A DNA stretch of 64,000 bases from JBFEYJ01 sp041563315 (GTDB taxonomy: Bacteria; Pseudomonadota; Gammaproteobacteria; Thiohalomonadales; Thiohalomonadaceae), in NCBI GenBank assembly GCA_041563315.1, contig JBFFNE010000005.1, positions 4,269 to 68,268 on the forward strand, read 5' to 3'. The position numbers and the translations under genes were made by a program. The notes beneath the pieces were generated by a model that was not told the origin of the DNA, ran no database searches, and worked only from the letters and a program-made list of their open reading frames with translations. Below, piece after piece: positions 44,531 through 54,074 of this stretch. Every line of letters begins with the position of its first letter. The stretch's first letter is position 1.

Positions 44531-45345
44531 TTACACGCCATCACGGGGAATGACTCGGTCCCAGTTCTGTGAATAGACCCGTTTCTCCCCCTCAAAGGCA
44601 TCCAGCTCGGCATGAATATAAAAGTGCGTTGTGTCGGCCGTCAGTACGGTTCGGGTGGTGGTGCGCACCGACCAGTCGCCTCGGCGGAAGCTGCGCTCGG
44701 TACGGGTTTCACCGCGTGCCGAAGTGAAATCATTGCTCTGATAGGTGTACCAGTCCCAGGTGCGATCGCCCACCGCCATATCGATCGCCTCAATGTAGCT
44801 GACACCCTCATCCTTGATCACCTCCAGCATGGAAGTATCCTCCGCCAGGTCACGATGCACCAACCAGTTATGGTGTGGAGGTTCGACAGGCGCCAGCCTG
44901 GTCGGCGCCCCCCTTCGGGCTTGGCAAAACCGACAGCCGCATCATCTGGTCGCGGAGCACGTAACGGCAGCTTCAGGGCGCGGAAGCAGGCACGGATGAT
45001 CGCCTTGAGTGCAGGTGGTCTCATCGCGGCGATCTGCAGGCTGTTAAAACCACCCCAAGAGATCCCCATCGTCCCCACGCTGCCGTTACACTAGGGTTGT
45101 TCACTGAGCCAACGTATCACCGCCGCCCCATCGTCCATCTCCTGCTTGCGGTACTGGTCGGTCAGCACCCCTTGCGATTCGCCGGAGCCGCGAATATCCA
45201 CCCGGATGCAGGCGTAGCCGTGACCGGCCAGGTAACGGTGGGTAATGTCGTCGCGCCGTCGAGTCAAGTCCCGCTTGCGGTAGGGAATGTATTCAAAAAT
45301 TCGCCGGCACAGGATTTTCCTCGGCCCCCTACGCACAATAATAAG
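44531..45345 (-). pseudogene. Decayed CocE/NonD-type hydrolase gene
   Basis: Minus-strand fragments match parts of an alpha/beta hydrolase of the X-Pro dipeptidyl-peptidase/CocE type. One reads EYIPYRKRDLTRRRDDITHRYLAGHGYACIRVDIRGSGESQG, then EQP followed by a TAG (about 45091), then VGTMGISWGGFNSLQIAAMRPPALKAII, with the nucleophile Ser in GISWGG. The frame then changes and a large piece is missing. The C-terminal jelly-roll end (EAIDMAVGDRTWDWYTYQSNDFTSARGETRTERSF) is in a separate frame at 44531-44863. The N-terminus is also missing. One nonsense change, a frameshift and deletions make it nonfunctional. Confidence 0.78.
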
Positions 45346-45435
45346 GTGAACAATTTCCCGACTGTGGTAACTTTCGCCCAGTTGCTGTAAAAGTCCTCCA
45401 CCTTTTCAAATGACAAACACACACAAAAACGCACC

Positions 45436-46695
45436 ATGCTCACCATCGCCTCACGCACCTACCCCCTTCTTCTCGGCATTGGCCTGCTGCTGATCGGTAT
45501 CGGTCTGCAAGGCACCTTGCTGGCGCTACGCGCCAACCTCGAGCACTTTTCGGTGCCGATGACCGGCTTCATCATGTCCGCCTACTTCATGGGCTTTATC
45601 GTTGGCACGTTTCTTTGTCCAAAGCTGATCCGCAATGTCGGGCACATCCGCGCCTTCGCCGTCTTCACCGCCATCACCACCGCGGCGGCCATCTCCCACG
45701 GCATGTTTATCGACGAGTGGTTTTGGGCTTTGCTGCGAATCATCACCGGTACTTGTATGGTGGGGTTATACATGGTGATCGAGAGTTGGCTCAACGCCAT
45801 GGCCCCCAATGATCAGCGAGGCCGGTTTTTTTCCGTCTATGTGATTATCACCCTGTTGGCGATGGCGCTGGGGCAATACCTGATCCTGCTCGGCGATATC
45901 GGCGGGTACCGGCTATTCAGCCTTACCGCCCTGCTGATAGCCCTGGCGGTGGTGCCCATCGCGCTGACCGGCATTATCCAGCCCACCCACGTAAGCACCC
46001 CGTCCATTGGGCTGAAACATCTCCATAGGGAGAGTCCGCTGGGTGTCAGCGGTGCACTAATCAGCGGCATCAACAACGGTGCCTTTTGGGGCCTGGGCGC
46101 GCTGTTCGCTCAGCGGGTCGGCATGTCGGAGCCGGGCATCGCCCTGTTCATGAGCCTGACGATTATTGGTGGCGTCCTACTACAATGGCCCATCGGGCAT
46201 GTATCCGATCGGCATGATCGCCGCCATGTCCTGGTACTCGTCAGTTTCATCACCGCGGCCATTGCCGGGATCGCGTTCCTCGCCGTCGAGATGTCCCATG
46301 CACTATTGATAACATTATTCATCGCCTATGGGGGATTTGCCTTTTCCCTCTATGGGATCAGCGTTGCCCACGTCAACGACCACCTTGATGCCGATCACAT
46401 GCTTGAGGCCTCGCGCAACCTGTTGCTGATCTACGGCGCAGGTGCAGCGATCGGCCCGACGATTGCCGGTGTCTTCATGGAAGTCGCCGGCCCCGGCAGC
46501 CTCCTGTTGTTCTTTGTCAGCACCCTGTTGCTGCTCGGGATACTCGGCCTTTACCGGCTCCGTGTCGGCCCGGTCATTCCTACCGAAGAGCAAATGGCGT
46601 TTGCATCAATGGTGCGAACCTCACCAGTTGCACTGGAAATGGACCCTCGCCTTGACACTGACGAGCAACAAGATGACACAGCAGTCAAATCATAG
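45436..46695 (+). CDS. MFS transporter (YcaD-like)
   Basis: The 419-residue protein has about 12 membrane helices and MFS features: GFIMSAYFMGFIVGTFLCPKLIRNVGHIRAFAVF in the first half, MVGLYMVIESWLNAMAPNDQRGRFFSVYVI, and WPIGHVSDRHDRRHVLVL as the loop 8-9 motif. It looks like the YcaD/UMF1-like branch of unknown substrate, with a short hydrophilic C-terminal tail (LDTDEQQDDTAVKS). It is a stand-alone gene, divergent from the decayed hydrolase. Confidence 0.88.
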   Translation: MLTIASRTYPLLLGIGLLLIGIGLQGTLLALRANLEHFSVPMTGFIMSAYFMGFIVGTFLCPKLIRNVGHIRAFAVFTAITTAAAISHGMFIDEWFWALLRIITGTCMVGLYMVIESWLNAMAPNDQRGRFFSVYVIITLLAMALGQYLILLGDIGGYRLFSLTALLIALAVVPIALTGIIQPTHVSTPSIGLKHLHRESPLGVSGALISGINNGAFWGLGALFAQRVGMSEPGIALFMSLTIIGGVLLQWPIGHVSDRHDRRHVLVLVSFITAAIAGIAFLAVEMSHALLITLFIAYGGFAFSLYGISVAHVNDHLDADHMLEASRNLLLIYGAGAAIGPTIAGVFMEVAGPGSLLLFFVSTLLLLGILGLYRLRVGPVIPTEEQMAFASMVRTSPVALEMDPRLDTDEQQDDTAVKS

Positions 46696-46787
46696 GTCAC
46701 ATACGCAGAAAGCCGAGAGAAAAGGTCTCACCGGTCAATCCGCATACCGATCACTGATGTTTTCTTTCTTTCCGGCTTCCGACTTGA

Positions 46788-47693
46788 CTAGTAGTAAGGC
46801 GGCTGCGGCTCCTCAACCTTGCGCCACTCGCCCAGCGTTTCCCGATACGCATGCCAGGTGGCAAAACCGAGTAACGGCATGGTGATCGCCAGGCCAACGT
46901 AGAAGAACAGCAGGCCAATGCCGGTAAAAAAGGCGATCAACACCGCCCACCATAGCATCGGTTTCCAATTATGGGTCACCGCCTCCCAGGAAATAACCAG
47001 GGCGGTGATGGCGTCGGTTTCGGGGCGATCCATCATCATCGGGATAGAGACGGCTGTAAAAGCAAAAGCCACCAGCACAGCCACCAAACCGACGAGAAAA
47101 TACCCCAGCACCATTGGTAAAGTGAGGTTCGTGACAAGCGTACCGTAAAACTCGGGAAAATTTTCAGACCCCAGGAACAATGCTAACTCCTCCTTGCTCT
47201 CGGCCAAAAAGGCGGCGGTCCACATCGAACTCATGAACCAGGCGAGAAATAGCAGGACCAGCAATAAGCCCATACCCAGCAGCCCTTTGTGGTTGCGCCG
47301 CCACATCCTGAAAGTATCCAGGAATGCCACTGACTCTCCCTGCTCACTCTTCTGACTAATGCCGTAAAAACCCAGTGCCATCATCGGGGCCAGCAAGATG
47401 AAACCGGCGGTAAGCTGAACACCCACTTGATAGAGCTGAGTGGACCATGCAAAAGCCACGATGGCAGCATAAACCAGGGCGATAACGATACCGTAACCGA
47501 TAGCGATAACGGGATTACGTTGCAGATCCTGCCACCCCTTCCTTATCCAGATAAGGGGCTGGTCCATTGTTAACTGTTGGATTTCAGGGCGGTAACCGGG
47601 CGAAACGTGATAATCGGAGCGGTCACGTTGGATTTCGACGAGTTCGTCTTTCCAAAGACGACGATCGTCTGGATGGATAGTTTGCGGAGCCAT
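46788..47693 (-). CDS. DUF2189 inner-membrane protein
   Basis: The 301-residue protein has about six membrane helices after a hydrophilic N-terminal stretch; LIWIRKGWQDLQRNPVIAIGYGIVIALVYAAIV and FILLAPMMALGFYGISQKSEQGE are typical of DUF2189. SWEAVTHNWKPMLWWAVLIAFFTGIGL and LPLLGFATWHAYRE complete the pattern. The function of the family is unknown; in other bacteria it can neighbour cytochrome oxidase genes, which is not so here. Confidence 0.87.
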   Translation of the reverse strand: MAPQTIHPDDRRLWKDELVEIQRDRSDYHVSPGYRPEIQQLTMDQPLIWIRKGWQDLQRNPVIAIGYGIVIALVYAAIVAFAWSTQLYQVGVQLTAGFILLAPMMALGFYGISQKSEQGESVAFLDTFRMWRRNHKGLLGMGLLLVLLFLAWFMSSMWTAAFLAESKEELALFLGSENFPEFYGTLVTNLTLPMVLGYFLVGLVAVLVAFAFTAVSIPMMMDRPETDAITALVISWEAVTHNWKPMLWWAVLIAFFTGIGLLFFYVGLAITMPLLGFATWHAYRETLGEWRKVEEPQPPYY

Positions 47694-47914
47694 GACGACA
47701 CCTCCTCAAGACTTGGTTGATGCATCCCAGCAAGTGGTGGATGACAACTCTTTTGCCCCGAGGAACAACGGCCCATCGGGGCGTCTCGGCGTCTATCTTG
47801 CCTAAGTCAAAGAAGTCTAGTTGAGACTACGCCAACAGCAAGACCATGTTGAAATTCGCCAGGGTAAATCCGTCCCGGGGATCACCCTTGCGGCTACCGG
47901 GCTATCGCTATTGG

Positions 47915-49249
47915 CTACTCCTCCAACACCGCATAGAGATCATGCTCATCCGCGGCGGTAATCACGACATCAACCGCATCACCAGGCTCCAGTCCATCGC
48001 CATTTTCAATCACTACGATACCGTCCACCTCGGGAGCTTCGGCATAACTACGGCCGTACGCCTGGCCATCCTGGACCTCATCAATCAGCACGGTGTAGCT
48101 GATACCGACTCGCTCTTGCAGCTTGTCGGCACTGATGGCGCTCTGGGCTTCCATAAAGCGCTCTAAACGCTCCTGCTTCAGCTCCTCCGGGACCTGATCC
48201 GGCAGCATGTTGGCGAATGCGCCCTCAACGGGCGAATAGGTGAACGCGCCGGCACGGTCCAACCGAGCCCCACGGAGAAAATCGAGAAGCCGCTCAAAAT
48301 CCTCATCGGTTTCACCGGGGAAGCCGACAATGAACGTAGAGCGCAATGCGATCTCAGGAATGATGTCGCGCCAGTTTTCGATGCGACGCAGCATATTTTC
48401 GCTGTCTGCAGGGCGACGCATGGCCTTGAGTACCGACGGACTGGCATGCTGCATCGGCACATCCAGGTAGGGCAGCGCATAGCCTTCGGCCATCAGCTCC
48501 ACCAGTCGGTCTACTTTCGGATAGGGGTAGATATAGTGGAGCCTGAGCCAGGCACCGAGCGAGCCGAGCTGCTTGACCAGACTCTCTATGTCGGTTTTCA
48601 GCGGACGCCCCTGCCAGAAATCGGTGCGGTATTTCACGTCCACGCCAAACGCGGCGGTGTCCTGAGCCACTACCAATAACTCCTGCACCCCGTCATTGAC
48701 CAGTTTCTCGGCCTCATCAATGATCTCGCCGATGGGACGGCTTGCCAGTCGGCCACGCATTGAGGGAATGATGCAAAAGGTGCACTGCTGATTACACCCC
48801 TCAGCGATCTTGATATAGGCATAGTGCGGTGGGGTGAGCTTGATGCCACCGGGCGGCACCAGATCAATATAAGGATCGTGCTGTGGCGGCAGATGGGCAT
48901 GTACCGCCGCCATCACCTCATTCAGGGAATCGGGCCCGGTCACCGCCAGCACTTGGGGATGGGCGTTCTGCACCACCCCCTCCTTGGCGCCAAGGCAGCC
49001 GGTGACGATCACCTTGCCGTTCTCCGCCAGGGCCTCACCAATGGTATCGAGTGACTCTTCCACTGCTGCATCGATAAAGCCACAGGTGTTGACCACCACG
49101 AGATCGGCCTCGTCATAGCTTGGCGAAATGTGATAACCCTCAGCCCGCAAGCGGGTGAGGATGCGCTCGGCATCGACCGTGGCTTTGGGACAACCGAGAC
49201 TGACGAAACCGACCTGGGGGATTTTGTGTGACATGGGAACCGTTGACAA
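47915..49249 (-). CDS. rimO: Ribosomal protein S12 methylthiotransferase
   Basis: The 444-residue radical-SAM enzyme adds a methylthio group to an Asp of ribosomal protein S12. The N-terminal cluster cysteines lie in VSLGCPKATVDAERI, VVVNTCGFIDAAVEESL and VTGCLGAKEG. The radical-SAM cysteines are in AEGCNQQCTFCIIPSMRG. The C-terminal TRAM domain ends VDVVITAADEHDLYAVLEE. Length matches the E. coli protein. Confidence 0.97.
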   Translation of the reverse strand: MSTVPMSHKIPQVGFVSLGCPKATVDAERILTRLRAEGYHISPSYDEADLVVVNTCGFIDAAVEESLDTIGEALAENGKVIVTGCLGAKEGVVQNAHPQVLAVTGPDSLNEVMAAVHAHLPPQHDPYIDLVPPGGIKLTPPHYAYIKIAEGCNQQCTFCIIPSMRGRLASRPIGEIIDEAEKLVNDGVQELLVVAQDTAAFGVDVKYRTDFWQGRPLKTDIESLVKQLGSLGAWLRLHYIYPYPKVDRLVELMAEGYALPYLDVPMQHASPSVLKAMRRPADSENMLRRIENWRDIIPEIALRSTFIVGFPGETDEDFERLLDFLRGARLDRAGAFTYSPVEGAFANMLPDQVPEELKQERLERFMEAQSAISADKLQERVGISYTVLIDEVQDGQAYGRSYAEAPEVDGIVVIENGDGLEPGDAVDVVITAADEHDLYAVLEE

Positions 49250-49561
49250 AAAAGTGAGTGAAGAAGCCGGATTGCGACAGAACGACCTATCGAAACGATG
49301 GTGGCAGAGCCTGCAACCGACGATATATGGCGGTTATTTTACACCCTTGCAAGCCTCACAGCGTTAACGACAGCGATTTTTTCCGCCCTATCACTTAAAG
49401 TCACTGCCCGCCAACAATGACCCGGCGATTGTAAACCTCATGAAACACATCTACTTTTAGCGATAAAGTCGGCCGATATCGACGGCATCGGCGCTAACGC
49501 GATTCCCTCCAGGGGGGCCGCCGTATACTATTGAGAAAAAGAATACTGGGGAAAGATACCG
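49250..49561. other. Intergenic region rimO to aldo-keto reductase
   Basis: This divergent promoter region shows no gene. No promoter pair is clear enough to call. Confidence 0.4.
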
Positions 49562-50605
49562 ATGCACTATCGCAAACTCGGCCGTACCGGCCTCCAGGTA
49601 AGCCGGCTTTGCCTCGGCACGATGACCTTTGGAGAGCAGAACACCGAACAGGAAGCTCATGCCCAACTGGACTATGCCGTCGATCAAGGCATCAATTTCA
49701 TCGATACCGCTGAACTCTATCCGATTCCTCCCACCGCCAAGACCTATGGGAAGACCGAGGCGATCATCGGCAAATGGCTGCAACAGCGCGGACGACGCGA
49801 TGAAATCATCCTGGCCAGCAAGGTATGCGGCCCGGCAGCGGACTGGCTACCGCACATCCGCGGCGGCCAGACCCGGCTGGACCGGCACAACATCACCAAG
49901 GCGATAGACGCCAGCCTCAAACGTCTCAAGACCGACTACATCGACCTCTACCAGATGCACTGGCCCGACCGTAAAACCAACTTCTTCGGGCGTCTGGGTT
50001 ATGTCCACGATCCGGAAGACCACCCGATCCCGATCATCGAAACCCTGCAGCTACTCAACGACCTGGTCAAGGAGGGTAAGATTCGCCACTTCGGCATCTC
50101 TAACGAAACGCCGTGGGGCGTAATGCGCTACATCCAACTGGCAGACTGCATGGCCATGGAGCGTGTGGTCTCGATCCAGAACCCGTATAGCCTCCTCAAC
50201 CGCACCTTCGAGATCGGACTGGCTGAACCCGCCCACCGCGAGGATGTAGGCCTGCTCGCCTACTCACCACTTGGCTTCGGTGTGCTCTCCGGCAAGTACC
50301 TTGAGGGTAAGGCGGGGAAAAAGGCACGCATCAGCAAATGGCCCGACTATGATCGCTACAGTAACGAGCAGGCCGTTGCCGCCACACGCGAGTATGTCCA
50401 GCTCGCACACAATCACGGCCTGGACCCGGCTCAGATGGCGCTGGCCTTCGTCAACAGCCGCCCGTTTCTCACCAGCAATATCATCGGCGCCACCACGATG
50501 GAGCAACTCAAGGCCAACATCGACAGCGACGATATCGAACTCTCACCGGCCGTGATCGATGAGATTGAAGCGATCCATCGCCGCTACCCCAATCCCAGCC
50601 CCTAA
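49562..50605 (+). CDS. Aldo-keto reductase (Tas-like)
   Basis: The 347-residue NADP(H)-dependent enzyme has the AKR tetrad: Asp and Tyr in FIDTAELYP, Lys in IILASKV, and His in YQMHWPDR. LGLGTMTFG-type LCLGTMTFGEQNTEQEA and the coenzyme segment NIIGATTMEQLKANI are typical of the Tas/YghZ group. It probably reduces small carbonyl compounds; the substrate is unknown. AGATACCG precedes the ATG and the next gene starts 10 bases after its stop. Confidence 0.93.
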   Translation: MHYRKLGRTGLQVSRLCLGTMTFGEQNTEQEAHAQLDYAVDQGINFIDTAELYPIPPTAKTYGKTEAIIGKWLQQRGRRDEIILASKVCGPAADWLPHIRGGQTRLDRHNITKAIDASLKRLKTDYIDLYQMHWPDRKTNFFGRLGYVHDPEDHPIPIIETLQLLNDLVKEGKIRHFGISNETPWGVMRYIQLADCMAMERVVSIQNPYSLLNRTFEIGLAEPAHREDVGLLAYSPLGFGVLSGKYLEGKAGKKARISKWPDYDRYSNEQAVAATREYVQLAHNHGLDPAQMALAFVNSRPFLTSNIIGATTMEQLKANIDSDDIELSPAVIDEIEAIHRRYPNPSP

Positions 50606-50615
50606 GGTTATGCCT

Positions 50616-51446
50616 ATGGTCAAAGACACCGGCAGCCGGCAGTTGGTCCAGGACGCTGCTATGAGACAGTGCACCGCCCAGTGCCTGGCCAATGTGTTCG
50701 AGTTTGACGAACTCAGAGTCATCCTGGAGCAGCGTTACCGGATGATGGTCTACCTCGATGTCATCCATATCGAACACGCCAACTGGGAAGCCTTCATCTT
50801 CCCTTACGGCGTCTTCGTCGGTTGGGGCATGGGTTATGACGACGAACAGCACCTGCTGGCTGAGCTTGGCGTTTTTGCCGTTAGCCCGCACAAATCAACA
50901 TTCATCGACCGCTTCACCTTTGCCGAAAGCGAAAACAGCACCCGCATCCACAACGACCATATCGAACTGAGCACCAGCGCCACCCGCGACAAACTGGCGG
51001 TTTCCCACGGCCTGGCTCAGTCGGTCAAGCTGATGGAATTTGAAAACCATGCTCAGCGCACCATTGAGGAAACCGCCTACATCCCCGAAAACATCGCAAA
51101 ATACGGTCGCGCCAACCTCGGCCGCAAAGCCATCGCCAAGCTACGCGGCATCCTCTACCTGGTGCGCAGCGACATCCACCTCCATTTCGACCTGCTCGAT
51201 ACCCCGGAGTTTTTCTGGGAATACCCCGAGCTACAAGACATCTACCACAGCATCGCCAACTACCTGGAGATCGAACAGCGCACCCGACTGCTCACCGATA
51301 AACTCGACATTATCCAGCAACTGCTCACCATGCTGGCCGAAGAGCAGAACCACAAGCACTCCTCAACGCTGGAGTGGATCATCATCTGGCTGATTGCCGT
51401 GGAAATCGTCGTATTTTTTGTGCACGATATTTTTAAATTGTTTTAG
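50616..51446 (+). CDS. RMD1/DUF155-family membrane protein
   Basis: The 276-residue protein matches the DUF155 (Rmd1/YagE) family: YGVFVGWGMGYDDEQHLLAEL, RIHNDHIELSTSATRDKLAVSHGLAQSVKLMEFE, FFWEYPELQDIYHSIANYLEIEQRTRLL and a C-terminal membrane helix (STLEWIIIWLIAVEIVVFFVHDI). Yeast relatives act in mitochondria and meiosis; bacterial ones are uncharacterised. The ATG at 50616 has AAGG at a proper distance; the ATG at 50610 is too close. The open frame extends upstream into the reductase gene but that part is not gene-like. Confidence 0.87.
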   Translation: MVKDTGSRQLVQDAAMRQCTAQCLANVFEFDELRVILEQRYRMMVYLDVIHIEHANWEAFIFPYGVFVGWGMGYDDEQHLLAELGVFAVSPHKSTFIDRFTFAESENSTRIHNDHIELSTSATRDKLAVSHGLAQSVKLMEFENHAQRTIEETAYIPENIAKYGRANLGRKAIAKLRGILYLVRSDIHLHFDLLDTPEFFWEYPELQDIYHSIANYLEIEQRTRLLTDKLDIIQQLLTMLAEEQNHKHSSTLEWIIIWLIAVEIVVFFVHDIFKLF

Positions 51447-51621
51447 CCCGGATTATTCCCGCAGGACGCAGATAAAATAGCACTGACGATCAATCGGACC
51501 TGAAGAAATAGAGCACGGCACAGGTTTTCTTTGCGAGAGAGGCATACACGGTTGCCATCTGAAGACCCGGTTTCCGAAAGTAAAGTTTCATTGCCACTAC
51601 CATATTGAGAAAGAGAAACCG

Positions 51622-51972
51622 ATGTCCACAGACAATTGCATTTTTTGCCAAATCGTCGCAGGCACACTTCCGGCAGAGCGCTACTACGAAGACAATGACA
51701 TCATCGCCTTTCGTGACGTCCACCCTGTCGCACCGACCCATCTGCTGATTATCCCCAAAAGGCATATCGCTACCGCCAACGAATTCAACGAGTCGGACGC
51801 AGCGCTGATCGGCAAGCTGTCGATAACCGCCGCCACTCTGGCGAAAGAATTGCGCGTCGCTGAACACGGCTACCGTCTGGTAATGAACTGCAACCGCGAT
51901 GCCGGGCAGACGGTATTCCATGTGCATCTACACCTGCTGGCAGGGAGGGCATTTAACTGGCCGCCGGGGTGA
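51622..51972 (+). CDS. HIT-family nucleotide-binding protein (HinT-like)
   Basis: The 116-residue protein has the histidine-triad: QTVFHVHLHLLAGR near the C-terminus, plus CIFCQIVAGTLPAERYYEDND and PTHLLIIPKRHIATANE. The family hydrolyses purine nucleoside phosphoramidates such as AMP-lysine. Length is normal for HinT. The preceding gene ends 175 bases earlier. Confidence 0.95.
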   Translation: MSTDNCIFCQIVAGTLPAERYYEDNDIIAFRDVHPVAPTHLLIIPKRHIATANEFNESDAALIGKLSITAATLAKELRVAEHGYRLVMNCNRDAGQTVFHVHLHLLAGRAFNWPPG

Positions 51973-52170
51973 CTGGGGCGTCAGGGGGACAGGGAGGACA
52001 GGGGGTGAATAATATCGTTTCCATGCTCTGCAGGAGAAGGCCGACAGGACGCCCTGGATCTCGAGTCATTTAGCAACCTCCACCCGGATTCTCGTGCGGA
52101 CTTCAGCCACAAAAGGGAGGCAAACCCAACAAATCACCACCAGGATAGCACCAGGCGCCGGCACCAAATT

Positions 52171-52219
52171 TTGAACTTGGACCTTGAACCTTCCCCCCTG
52201 AACCTTTAGCCTTGAACCT
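52171..52219. repeat. Short CCTTGAACCT-type direct repeats
   Basis: TTGAACTTGG, ACCTTGAACCTT, CTGAACCTTTAG and CCTTGAACCT follow each other just before the GST gene. The stretch from 51973 to 52239 has no gene; it also contains GGGGGACAGGGAGGACAGGGGG. Confidence 0.65.
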
Positions 52220-52239
52220 CACCAAAACAGGGAGCGATC

Positions 52240-52896
52240 ATGAAACCGGAACTCATCAGCTTCAAACTTTGCCCTTTCGTACAGCGCTCGGTCATCGTGC
52301 TGCAAGAGAAGGAGGTCGATTACGACATTACCTATATCGACCTGAAAAATCCACCCGACTGGTTCAAGGCGATCTCGCCTCTCGGCAAGGTGCCGGTGTT
52401 GCGCGTAAACGATGCGGTGGTGTTTGAGTCGGCAGTAATTATGGAGTACCTGGATGAGGTCAACCCGCCCTCGCTGCACCCAAAAGATCCACTGCGCAAG
52501 GCGCACAACCGGGCCTGGATTGAGTTCGCCTCAACTTTATTCTTTTGCCAGTTCAACATGGTGATGGCACAGGAGCAGGTTGTTTGCGAAAACGCCGAAC
52601 TGGAACTGCGCGATAAACTGAAGCTGGTTAATGAACAGCTGGTCGGCCCCTACTTCAACGGCGAGAGATTTTCCCTGATCGATACCGCCTACGCTCCGCT
52701 GCTTATGCGTATTGCCTTTCTCGAGCAATGGTCACCAATGGGTCTCCTGGAGGGGATGCCGAAAATGCAACAATGGTCCAAGGCTATGCTGGGCCGGCCC
52801 GCAGTGCAGTCATCGGTAGTTGAAAACCTTGGTGAGCTTTACCGCGGCCATATTGCATCGAGTGGCGGGTATGGCGCAAAACGTTTTGGCGGTTAA
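52240..52896 (+). CDS. Glutathione S-transferase family protein
   Basis: The 218-residue protein has a thioredoxin-fold N-terminal domain (ISFKLCPFVQRSVIVLQEKEV, with Cys11 in the CPF motif; LGKVPVLRVNDAVVFESAVIMEYLDEV is the glutathione-binding segment) and a helical C-terminal domain. The CPF motif recalls Omega/Lambda-like or SspA-like members, some of which act as thiol transferases. Substrate is unknown. GGGAGCGATC precedes the ATG. Confidence 0.92.
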   Translation: MKPELISFKLCPFVQRSVIVLQEKEVDYDITYIDLKNPPDWFKAISPLGKVPVLRVNDAVVFESAVIMEYLDEVNPPSLHPKDPLRKAHNRAWIEFASTLFFCQFNMVMAQEQVVCENAELELRDKLKLVNEQLVGPYFNGERFSLIDTAYAPLLMRIAFLEQWSPMGLLEGMPKMQQWSKAMLGRPAVQSSVVENLGELYRGHIASSGGYGAKRFGG

Positions 52897-53000
52897 GTGT
52901 AAGCAGAAAGCCAGGCATTCTTATGCCTGGACAGTATAGGTAAACATAGCTGGGGAAAACCGACCGCAGCAAGCAGTCAGCCGAGAATTGACCCTGCTAT

Positions 53001-53687
53001 TTAGATCTCCATTCCGCCGAAACGTTTGCTGACACGAAGTTTTTGCCATCGCGTACCGGAGTAAAAACCGCCCACCAGAAGCGCAATCATCATGACAACC
53101 AGATAAATCCAGGCGTAGCCACGCCCGGCGCTGGCGGCAGATGCGGCTAATTGTTCTATCTGCTGATGCAAGGAGGCATTCTCGGCCTGCAACTCACTGA
53201 GCTGAATCTTCATGCTCTCACGGCTTTCACTCTCGGTGCTTTCGGTGGCACTTAACTGCTCGATCTGCCTCTTCAACGTGGCATTCTCTGCCGCCAGTGC
53301 TTTGATGCGGCTCTCCATGGCCTCTCGTGCACTGTTGCTGTCGGCCAATGCCTTGCGTAACTCCGTACTCTGCGCCTCCTGGCGTTCAAGTTCCTTACGA
53401 AGCTGTTCCAGGCGCACGCGTGCGGGCTGCTCGGAACTCACTCCTGACTGGCTTACCCAACCTTCGATACCCTCTGCAGTGCGAATCCTGATGTAATCCC
53501 CGGCCCGCTCAAGCACGGTGAGCTCAGCACCAGTGGTCACCTCAGCGACAGGGGCTCCGGAGCCGGCAGGACTGGCGCGCACATCCAGCCGGACAGCATC
53601 ATGGACATAAACGACTTCCGCCGCGGCAGCCGCGGAAAAAATAAGACACAGTCCCAGGAGAAGATTGCTCAATTGTCGTCTACGCAT
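53001..53687 (-). CDS. SH3-domain coiled-coil membrane protein (YgiM/TIGR04211-like)
   Basis: The 228-residue protein starts at the Met of MRRRQLSNLLLGLCLIF; a longer open frame adds 12 non-family residues. The signal peptide ends about residue 24 (AAAAA before EVVYV). The bacterial SH3 domain (LDVRASPAGSGAPVAEVTTGAELTVLERAGDYIRIRTAEGIEGWV) is followed by a long coiled coil (about 95-185) and a C-terminal membrane helix (about 193-213) with a short basic tail. This is the layout of YgiM. It is probably periplasmic and anchored; function is unknown. Confidence 0.87.
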   Translation of the reverse strand: MRRRQLSNLLLGLCLIFSAAAAAEVVYVHDAVRLDVRASPAGSGAPVAEVTTGAELTVLERAGDYIRIRTAEGIEGWVSQSGVSSEQPARVRLEQLRKELERQEAQSTELRKALADSNSAREAMESRIKALAAENATLKRQIEQLSATESTESESRESMKIQLSELQAENASLHQQIEQLAASAASAGRGYAWIYLVVMMIALLVGGFYSGTRWQKLRVSKRFGGMEI

Positions 53688-53761
53688 AGTTCCACACTGG
53701 CGGCTGCTGGATATTCTAACCATCGTAGCACCTCACAGGCGAGGGGGCATCCCTTACTGCA

Positions 53762-53980
53762 TCAACCATGCCTCCCCTGCCTCTCAAGCACCGCGATCTC
53801 CTCCGCGCCTGGTCCGAAACACGGGCCATAGAGGCAATGACCGTCTTCAGTGCGAAGCGGCGCAACGTGGATATCACACGGGACGAGTGCCCCTTCCACA
53901 TTAAGAAAAATATTCGGATTCCGGTTCAGTAGTGTGCCGGTGCGGGGGCAGCGATTACGGTAGGCCACCACTTCCTCCAT
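53762..53980 (-). CDS. Small hypothetical protein, 72 residues
   Basis: The frame encodes MEEVVAYRNRCPRTGTLLN, VEGALVPCDIHVAPLRTEDGHCLYGPCFGPGAEEIAVLERQ, with five cysteines including CLYGPC. Composition and lack of stops suggest it may be real, but I do not recognise a family. GGAG lies about 24 bases before the ATG, further than usual, so the start is uncertain. It is upstream of and on the same strand as the SH3 gene. Confidence 0.4.
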   Translation of the reverse strand: MEEVVAYRNRCPRTGTLLNRNPNIFLNVEGALVPCDIHVAPLRTEDGHCLYGPCFGPGAEEIAVLERQGRHG

Positions 53981-54074
53981 GGCGCACCCGAAAACAGGCG
54001 AGATTCTCCTACACTCCCTGCGAGGAAAACACCATTCAGCCTAACGGGAATGGCATCGAGCGCACAGCTTTTTC

